The notes under the pieces are model-generated. The model saw nothing but the letters and a program-made list of their open reading frames with translations. It did not search any database and was not told where the DNA came from. Below, piece by piece: positions 1-4,303 of a stretch of 7,594 nucleotides of DNA. Position 1 is the first letter of the stretch. Every line of letters begins with the position of its first letter. Position numbers and translations under genes: made by a program. Source of the stretch: Oscillospiraceae bacterium (GTDB lineage: Bacteria > Bacillota > Clostridia > Oscillospirales > Oscillospiraceae); NCBI GenBank assembly GCA_029009035.1, contig JAQXJQ010000030.1, forward strand, positions 1-7,594, written 5' to 3'.

Positions 1-674
1 TCGATGGACACCATGCCGAAGACCTGCTTCTTGGCCTCCGCCACGAAGGCGTTGCCGGGACCCACGATCTTATCCACCCCGGGAACGGTTTCGGTCCCAT
101 AGGCCAACGCCGCCACAGCCTGGGCGCCGCCCACCTTGAACACCCGCTCCACGCCCGCCACCTTCGCGGCAGCCAGAATGGCGGGGGCGACAGTTCCGTC
201 CTTTCCCGGCGGGGTCACCATCACGATCTGGCCGCAGCCGGCGATCTTGGCGGGGATGCTGTCCATCAGCACGGTAGAGGGATACGCCGCCGTGCCGCCG
301 GGCACATAGAGGCCCACCCGCTCGATGGGGATGACCCGCTGGCCCAGCACCGCGCCGCTGTCCTCGGAGAGGACGAAATTGGTGCGCTTCTGCTGCTCAT
401 GAAAGCGCCGGATCTTCCCTGCCGCCGTCTCCAGAATGCGGAGAAATTCCGGCTCCACCTGCTCCATGGCGGCGGCAAATTCCGCCTCCGACACCTCCAG
501 CGAGGACAGCTCCGCGCCGTCAAACTGACGGGTATAGCGCCGAAGCGCCTCGTCCCCTTCCTCACGCACCGTCCGGATGATATCCGCCACAATGCCGGCA
601 ACATCCATCTTCGGCTCCGTGCGGGCAAAGATGGTCTTGTTGTCGATCTTTCCGTATTCGTAAATGGTGATCAT
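1..674 (-). CDS. hisD: Histidinol dehydrogenase HisD, N-terminal 224 residues (cut by window edge)
   Basis: HisD oxidises L-histidinol via histidinaldehyde to L-histidine with two NAD+, the last two steps of histidine synthesis; it is a cytosolic, zinc-dependent homodimer. Translating from the ATG at 672-674 gives an open frame of 224 residues to the window edge. Family landmarks appear in order: GLYVPGG (121-127), YPSTVLM (131-137), VGGAQAVAALAYGT (181-194) and KIVGPGN (202-208), the dinucleotide-binding half of the enzyme. The family is usually about 430 residues, so roughly the second half, with the catalytic Glu/His pair and most zinc ligands, lies outside the window; this is a window cut, not a damaged gene. 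The start overlaps the hisG stop in an ATGA (671-674), with GGAGG at 682-686 seven bases upstream, so translation is probably coupled to hisG. It is the fourth gene of the operon. Confidence 0.96.
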   Translation of the reverse strand, partial: MITIYEYGKIDNKTIFARTEPKMDVAGIVADIIRTVREEGDEALRRYTRQFDGAELSSLEVSEAEFAAAMEQVEPEFLRILETAAGKIRRFHEQQKRTNFVLSEDSGAVLGQRVIPIERVGLYVPGGTAAYPSTVLMDSIPAKIAGCGQIVMVTPPGKDGTVAPAILAAAKVAGVERVFKVGGAQAVAALAYGTETVPGVDKIVGPGNAFVAEAKKQVFGMVSI

Positions 675-1309
675 GCTCTTGCCTCCACCTGCTGCTTTAA
701 TTTGCTTCTGATCGCTCCGATCTCACCGCCGCGGAACTGATAGGCCGTGCGGTTGCAGATCAGTCTGGCGCTGATGGGAAGGATGGTCTCAAAGGGCTCC
801 AGATCGTTCTCAAGCAAGGTCTTCCCTGTTTCCACAATGTCCACGATCACATCGGAGAGATCGAGTATGGGAGCCAGTTCGATGGAGCCGTTCAGCTTGA
901 TGATGTCGATATCCCTGCCCTGCCTGCGGTAGTGCTCCCCGGCAATGTTGGGGAACTTCGTGGCCACGCGAAGCGTCTTGGAGGGGTCGTCCCGGAAGTT
1001 TTTCTTCCCCGCCACCGCCATGCGGCACCTGCCCATACGCAGGTCCAGCAGCTCGAAGATCTCCGGCCGGTATTCCAACAGGATATCCTTGCCCGCCACG
1101 CCCAGATCCGCCGCTCCGCGCTCCACATAGATGGCCACATCAGAGGGCTTGACCCAGAAAAAGCACACGCCGGTCTCCCGGTTTTCAAAGATCAGCTTTC
1201 TGGTGTCGCTGAGGATCTCCGGGCAGGAATACCCCGCCGCGTCAAACATCTGATATACTTTTTCGCCCAATCTGCCCTTGGGCAGGGCGATCCGGAGCAG
1301 ATCACTCAT
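671..1309 (-). CDS. hisG: ATP phosphoribosyltransferase catalytic subunit HisG, short form
   Basis: HisG condenses ATP with PRPP to form phosphoribosyl-ATP, the committed step of histidine synthesis. The 212-residue product begins with the family N-terminus (RIALPKGRLGE, residues 6-16). It carries the HisG signature around residues 142-164, SIELAP followed by LSDVIVDIVETGKT, which contains the PRPP-binding loop (E160, G162, T164). The length identifies the short form (HisG-S), which lacks the C-terminal ACT-like histidine-sensing domain of the roughly 290-300 residue long form and needs HisZ for activity. hisZ is the gene directly upstream, overlapping by 8 bp (1302-1309). The ATG at 1307-1309 follows a GGGAGGGG ribosome site at the right distance. 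The stop overlaps the hisD start. Feedback inhibition by histidine is expected to act through HisZ, from family knowledge. Confidence 0.97.
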   Translation of the reverse strand: MSDLLRIALPKGRLGEKVYQMFDAAGYSCPEILSDTRKLIFENRETGVCFFWVKPSDVAIYVERGAADLGVAGKDILLEYRPEIFELLDLRMGRCRMAVAGKKNFRDDPSKTLRVATKFPNIAGEHYRRQGRDIDIIKLNGSIELAPILDLSDVIVDIVETGKTLLENDLEPFETILPISARLICNRTAYQFRGGEIGAIRSKLKQQVEARA

Positions 1310-2408
1310 GGTCTACCCCTCCCTCTCTCACATACTCCACCCGGCGGCAGGTGAGTTTTTCCGGCCTCTGCGTCTGTACCGACACGGTATTTCCCTCCGC
1401 GATGAGCTCTGCGGCACGGCTGCACACCGCCTGCAGATCGTCCTGCCCGTCATAGAGCAGCAGCACATCCACATCATAGTCCGCCGGAGGGATCAGCCGC
1501 TCCAGCTGATCCAGATAGACCGCAAAGCCCACCGCGCTGGCCTGCTGCCCCATCTGCTCCATCAGCTGGTCGTATTGCCCGCCCCGGAGCACGCCCGTGG
1601 GCACGCCCGCCACATAGCCCTGGAACACGATGCCGTTATAGTAGCGCATATCGCTGACCAGGGAGAAGTCCACCTGCACCGGCACGGGAGACATGGCGCT
1701 TACCTGTTCCACCACAGTCCGCAGTTCTCCTATGGCCTCCCGCACCGCGCCTGCGCCGGCCATCTCATCGGCCCGGTCCAGCAGTTCGCGGGAGCTGCCC
1801 GCCGCCGTCGCCAGATAGCAAAGCAGCTCTCCGTCCCGCTCCGGCACCTGACGGCGCCGGCAGATCTCTTTCACGCCGTCGCCGTTCTTCTCCTCCACAC
1901 ACCGCAGCAGCTCTTCCCGTTCCTCTCCCAAATCCACCCGCTCCAGCAGCGCGGACAGCACGCCCATGTGGGAAATATTCAGCACACTTTTCTCCGAGAC
2001 CGCAGAAAGGCTCATGCACGCAAGGGAAACCACTTCACAGATATGATAGGTAGTCAACTGTCCCAGGCACTCCAACCCGGTCTGCATGATCTCCTGAAAG
2101 CCGTGGGTCCTGGGGGAAACCCGGTAGACATTTTCATTGTAATAGAGCCGGGAAACTCCGCCCTCGCCGCCGCGGTAGTTTTTGACAATGGACAGGGTCA
2201 CATCGGGCTTCAGCGCCATCAGCTTCCCGTTCACATCGTTGAAGGTGATCACATGGTCGGACACCAGAAAGTTCTTGTGCCGGCTGTAAAGGTCATACTC
2301 CTCAAACTTGCTCATCTTGAAGCAGGAATAGCCGTATCTCCGATAAAGCTCCCGCAGCCGCAGAAGGATCTGCTCCTCACTTTTCAAAATGCTCTGCTCG
2401 ATCTGCAT
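1302..2408 (-). CDS. hisZ: ATP phosphoribosyltransferase regulatory subunit HisZ (HisRS paralogue)
   Basis: HisZ is a catalytically inactive paralogue of histidyl-tRNA synthetase that assembles with short-form HisG into a hetero-octamer, activates it and carries the histidine feedback site. The 368-residue product has the class II synthetase-like core: LMALKPDVTLSIVKNYR (63-79) and RLYYNENVYR (87-96) at the motif 2 region, QEIMQTGLECLG (105-116), and YYNGIVFQGYV (256-266) followed by GGQYDQLMEQMG (276-287) and AVGFAV (292-297) at motif 3. The expected HisRS glycine-rich consensus is degraded (GGQYD for GGRYD), consistent with loss of aminoacylation. The tail after about residue 310 is short and I see no complete HisRS anticodon-binding domain, so this is HisZ, not HisS. 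Its ATG directly abuts the TGA of the upstream gene (TGAATG), with AGGAGG at 2417-2422 eight bases upstream. The adjacent short hisG confirms the call. Confidence 0.93.
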   Translation of the reverse strand: MQIEQSILKSEEQILLRLRELYRRYGYSCFKMSKFEEYDLYSRHKNFLVSDHVITFNDVNGKLMALKPDVTLSIVKNYRGGEGGVSRLYYNENVYRVSPRTHGFQEIMQTGLECLGQLTTYHICEVVSLACMSLSAVSEKSVLNISHMGVLSALLERVDLGEEREELLRCVEEKNGDGVKEICRRRQVPERDGELLCYLATAAGSSRELLDRADEMAGAGAVREAIGELRTVVEQVSAMSPVPVQVDFSLVSDMRYYNGIVFQGYVAGVPTGVLRGGQYDQLMEQMGQQASAVGFAVYLDQLERLIPPADYDVDVLLLYDGQDDLQAVCSRAAELIAEGNTVSVQTQRPEKLTCRRVEYVREGGVDHE

Positions 2409-2702
2409 TCACTCTGCCTCCTCCCCGCCGAGACGCCTGATGGCGGCGGCATAGCCGCCGTTTCCATACTGCAGCGCGCGGTTCACCCTGCCGATGGTGG
2501 CAGAGGAAACGCCGGTCTGGGCGTTGATCTCCTGATAGCTGCGCTTCTCCGTCAGCAGCCTGGCCACCTTATAGCGCTGGGAAAAGTCCACGATCTCCTT
2601 GATCGTACAGGCGTCACCGAAAAAATCGTAGCACTCATCCAGGTCCCTCAATGAGAGAATAGCCTCAAAAAACGCATCGGTATCCGCATTTCTGTATTGC
2701 AC
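2409..2702 (-). CDS. yerC: YerC/YecD-family TrpR-related DNA-binding protein, probable his operon regulator
   Basis: This small protein has the TrpR-like all-helical fold of the YerC family. From the preferred start it is 97 residues: a helical first half (FFEAILSLRDLDECYDFFGD, 11-30; TIKEIVDFSQRYKVARLL, 33-50) leads into a helix-turn-helix (SYQEINAQTGVSSATIGRVNRAL, about 55-77), then LQYGNGGYAAAIRRLG. I choose the GTG at 2700-2702 because GAAGGAG (2711-2717) lies eight bases upstream. A longer version would begin with the GTG at 2727-2729, but that codon is only about 8-10 bases from the predicted transcript start and has no ribosome site. The gene is first in the his operon and directly abuts hisZ. 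TrpR-type proteins are dimeric amino-acid-responsive repressors, so control of the his genes with histidine as co-repressor is a reasonable inference. I recall YerC-type proteins being proposed as histidine regulators (HisR) in Firmicutes, but the sequence alone does not show the ligand. Confidence 0.9.
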   Translation of the reverse strand: MQYRNADTDAFFEAILSLRDLDECYDFFGDACTIKEIVDFSQRYKVARLLTEKRSYQEINAQTGVSSATIGRVNRALQYGNGGYAAAIRRLGGEEAE

Positions 2703-2710
2703 AGCGGCAT

Positions 2711-2717
2711 CTCCTTC
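2711..2717 (-). promoter_or_regulatory. Ribosome binding site that fixes the yerC start
   Basis: GAAGGAG reads on the minus strand eight bases before the GTG at 2700-2702. It lies downstream of the alternative GTG at 2727-2729, so it can only serve the shorter frame. Confidence 0.8.
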
Positions 2718-2723
2718 CTGCTT

Positions 2724-2749
2724 TATCACTTTATCGTGATAGCATGATA
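2724..2749 (-). promoter_or_regulatory. Candidate operator: symmetric array of four TATC/GATA half-sites over the his promoter
   Basis: The 26 bp read as TATCA-N3-TATC-N2-GATA-N3-TGATA on either strand, a dyad of four half-sites with an 8-bp period in each arm, centred between 2736 and 2737. A simpler inner element, TATCAC-N6-GTGATA (2724-2741), is a perfect 6-bp inverted repeat. The outermost half-site forms part of the -10 box and the dyad centre falls about where transcription should start, so a protein bound here would block initiation. The TrpR-like product of the first gene is the obvious candidate ligand. The symmetry is seen directly; the operator function is inferred. Confidence 0.6.
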
Positions 2750-2772
2750 CTACGCTAACATTCCATTGTCAA
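2744..2772 (-). promoter_or_regulatory. Promoter of the his operon (sigma-A type)
   Basis: On the minus strand a -35 box TTGACA (2767-2772, full consensus) is separated by exactly 17 bp from a -10 box TATCAT (2744-2749). Transcription should begin near 2736-2738, leaving a leader of only about 35 bases before the yerC start. That is too short for a T-box or an attenuator, so control most likely acts on initiation. Confidence 0.8.
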
Positions 2773-2794
2773 GGCCGCAAGCGCAACAAGGCGC

Positions 2795-2832
2795 AAAAAA
2801 ACCGCTCACCTCTCAAAGGAGAGGTGAGCGGT
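2795..2832 (-). terminator. Intrinsic terminator of the CofE-like gene
   Basis: A perfect 13-bp inverted repeat (2802-2814 with 2819-2831, extendable by one A-T pair) has a four-base loop at 2815-2818. On the minus strand it is followed by a run of seven T (2795-2801). It starts 13 bases after the stop codon of the gene at 2845 and ends about 20 bases before the his -35 box, so it separates the two transcription units. On the plus strand only a short A run follows, and no plus-strand gene ends here. Confidence 0.93.
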
Positions 2833-2844
2833 AAAAGGCTCTTG

Positions 2845-4038
2845 TCAGTCGTTGGTGTAGTTGTCGAAGTAGCCCTGGATGAGGACGATGGGGGTGCCCT
2901 TGTCGCCGGAGCCGGAGGTCAGGTCGCACAGGGAGCCGATCAGGTCGGTGAGACGGCGGGGAGTGGTGCCCTCAGAGACCATCTGGCCCACCAGATCGCT
3001 GTCCTTCTTCTGGATGGAGGCCTTGATGGCGTCGCGCAGGGCCTCGCCGGACAGGTCGGCAAAGTCGTTGTCGGCCAGATACTTCAGCTTCAGCTCGTTG
3101 GGGGTGCCCTCCAGACCGGCGGTGTAGGCGGGAGAGACAACGGGGTCAGCCAGCTCCCAGATCTTGCCCACGGGGTCCTTAAAGGCGCCGTCGCCGTAGA
3201 CCATGACCTCGATGTTCTTACCGGTGGCCTTGATGAGGCGATCCTGGATCTCCTCCACCAGGCTCTGGCACTCACGGGGGAAGAGCTTCACGGTGTCCTC
3301 GGTGGCCTTGTTGGAGCCCAGCAGACCGTACTGCTCGTTGCAGCCGCTGCCGTTCACAGGAGCGGTCATGATCTCGTCCAGGCCGAACACCCGCTCGCCG
3401 CCGGCAGCCTTCAGCAGGCGCTTGGTGCGGGCACGGGTGTGGATGTCACAGTGCAGGACATTCTTGGTGTAGCCCAAAATGGCGCGGGGATCGTTGGCGA
3501 AGATGACCTCCACCTCAGCGCCGCTCTCGCGGATGAGCTGGGTGTAGTAATCCACATAGTCCACGCCGGTGAAGCGGTGAACGGTGTGGCCGAAGTACTC
3601 CCGGTACTGCTCCAGCGTCAGCACATCCTTGTAGGGGTCGATGCCCTTCTCGTCCAGCATGTCCAGGTCGATGAGATGGTTGCCCACCTCGTCGGAGGGA
3701 TAGGACAGCATCAGGACCACCTTCTTGGCGCCCTTGGCGATGCCGCGCAGGCAGATGGCGAAGCGGTTGCGGCTCAGAATGGGGAAAATGACACCGATGG
3801 TCTCGCCGCCCAGCTTGGCGCGGACATCGGCGGCGATGTCATCCACGCCGGCATAGTTGCCCTGGGCACGGGCCACGATGGCCTCGGTCATGGCGACCAC
3901 ATCGCGGTCACGGAGCTGGAACCCCTCCTGCCTGGCAGCCTCCAGAACGGACTCGGTCACGATCGCAGCCAGATCGTCTCCGCTGCGGATAATGGGGGCA
4001 CGCACGCCCCGGGAAACAGTACCGACCATACGGCTCAT
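2845..4038 (-). CDS. Coenzyme F420-0:L-glutamate ligase (CofE) family protein, true substrate unknown
   Basis: The 397-residue product resembles the CofE family, whose characterised archaeal members add L-glutamate to F420-0 with GTP. The N-terminal part fits the family pattern: GDDLAAIVTESVLEA (20-34), then LRDRDVVAMTEAIVARAQGNY (42-62), matching the 'dgDVlvvt.kivskaeG' region. A distinctive block, YGDGAFKDPVGKIWELADP (281-299) and AGLEGTPNELKLKYLADNDF (307-326), follows in the C-terminal half. The protein is longer than the roughly 250-residue archaeal enzymes and looks like the clostridial version often given this name automatically. There is no signal peptide or clear membrane segment, so it should be cytosolic. 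I start at the ATG at 4036-4038, nine bases after AGGAG (4048-4052); a TTG two codons earlier is only three bases from that site. It is a single-gene unit with its own promoter and terminator. Codons are strongly C/G-ending (GAC, TAC, AAC, AAG, CTG), suggesting high expression. No other F420 gene is in the window, so the F420 role is doubtful. Confidence 0.72.
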   Translation of the reverse strand: MSRMVGTVSRGVRAPIIRSGDDLAAIVTESVLEAARQEGFQLRDRDVVAMTEAIVARAQGNYAGVDDIAADVRAKLGGETIGVIFPILSRNRFAICLRGIAKGAKKVVLMLSYPSDEVGNHLIDLDMLDEKGIDPYKDVLTLEQYREYFGHTVHRFTGVDYVDYYTQLIRESGAEVEVIFANDPRAILGYTKNVLHCDIHTRARTKRLLKAAGGERVFGLDEIMTAPVNGSGCNEQYGLLGSNKATEDTVKLFPRECQSLVEEIQDRLIKATGKNIEVMVYGDGAFKDPVGKIWELADPVVSPAYTAGLEGTPNELKLKYLADNDFADLSGEALRDAIKASIQKKDSDLVGQMVSEGTTPRRLTDLIGSLCDLTSGSGDKGTPIVLIQGYFDNYTND

Positions 4039-4047
4039 ATTCAAACA

Positions 4048-4052
4048 CTCCT
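4048..4052 (-). promoter_or_regulatory. Ribosome binding site that fixes the CofE-like start
   Basis: AGGAG on the minus strand lies nine bases before the ATG at 4036-4038 but only three bases before the in-frame TTG at 4042-4044, so it favours the ATG. Confidence 0.75.
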
Positions 4053-4118
4053 AAATCTAAATCATTATCATTTGAGTCTGGTATCGTGTAATCGTGTTTG
4101 GAATGATGATTACGGTCT

Positions 4119-4147
4119 ATTATAACGCAATCCGCCCCGGTTGTAAA
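4119..4147 (-). promoter_or_regulatory. Promoter of the CofE-like gene (sigma-A type)
   Basis: On the minus strand TTTACA (4142-4147) is separated by 17 bp from a consensus TATAAT (4119-4124). Transcription should begin near 4112, giving a leader of about 74 bases. The leader holds a GTAATC/GATTAC inverted repeat (4088-4093 and 4108-4113), a tandem ATCGTGT repeat (4083-4098) and an AT-rich stretch before the ribosome site. Confidence 0.82.
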
Positions 4148-4158
4148 ATACTTTTTAC
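4143..4158. repeat. Inverted repeat GTAAAA-TACT-TTTTAC overlapping the -35 box
   Basis: A perfect 6-bp inverted repeat with a four-base centre covers nearly all of the -35 box (4142-4147) of the leftward promoter. The position fits a repressor site for the CofE-like gene. A weak hairpin without function is the alternative, since AT-rich six-base arms arise easily by chance. Confidence 0.45.
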
Positions 4159-4212
4159 GGAAAATCGCAAAAAATGTCCTTCCCCCTCTGCAGCCCGGTC
4201 ATATATTATGGT

Positions 4213-4259
4213 TTGTCAAGCCAATATGTCTTGCCTTATATTTCCCAATATGCTATATT
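4213..4259 (+). promoter_or_regulatory. Candidate promoters for the ABC exporter genes (two overlapping)
   Basis: Two plus-strand arrangements are possible. The first is TTGTCA (4213-4218), 17 bp, TTATAT (4236-4241). The second is TTGCCT (4231-4236), 17 bp, TATATT (4254-4259). They overlap and I cannot tell which is used; the second has the weaker -35 but lies closer to the gene. Either leaves a leader of about 35-55 bases before the TTG start at 4304. No transcription terminator or extra gene lies between them and the exporter. Confidence 0.5.
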
Positions 4260-4260
4260 G
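4246..4260. repeat. Inverted repeat CAATAT-GCT-ATATTG, candidate operator of the ABC exporter
   Basis: A perfect 6-bp inverted repeat with a three-base centre covers the -10 box of the second candidate promoter and the expected start point of the first. One arm with its flanking bases, CCAATATG, recurs in direct orientation at 4221-4228, 24 bp away. Position and symmetry suit a dimeric repressor such as a MarR- or PadR-type protein, which often controls exporters of this kind, but no regulator gene lies beside it in the window. Confidence 0.5.
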
Positions 4261-4287
4261 AAATTTGCGGCTGCTCTCATAGCAAAG

Positions 4288-4294
4288 AAAGGAG
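4288..4294 (+). promoter_or_regulatory. Ribosome binding site supporting a TTG start
   Basis: AAAGGAG lies nine bases before the TTG at 4304-4306. An in-frame TAG at 4280-4282 rules out any start further upstream, and the next in-frame Met is residue 41, inside the first membrane domain. Confidence 0.85.
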
Positions 4295-4303
4295 AGATAT
4301 AGC

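Noticed and set aside
1278..2654. 458-codon open frame on the plus strand opposite hisZ and yerC
   Set aside because: The translation is His, Leu, Gln and Pro rich without recognisable motifs, has no ribosome site, and lies antisense to clearly recognisable hisZ. High GC creates long antisense frames.
2703..2772. T-box, attenuator or riboswitch in the his operon leader
   Set aside because: The predicted transcript leader is only about 35 bases, with no room for a specifier loop, T-box sequence or terminator/antiterminator pair.
4052..4069. Fur-box-like hexamers (GATAAT-GATTTA-GATTTA on the minus strand) before the CofE-like ribosome site
   Set aside because: Only the first hexamer fits; against TGATAAT-N-ATTATCA the second half matches about four of seven bases. 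AT-rich leader sequence is the simpler reading.
2824..4125. 433-codon open frame on the plus strand opposite the CofE-like gene
   Set aside because: The Gly/Ala/Val/Leu-rich, motif-free translation is a mirror of strongly biased codons on the minus strand. It even runs through the promoter and leader of the real gene and starts inside the terminator hairpin.
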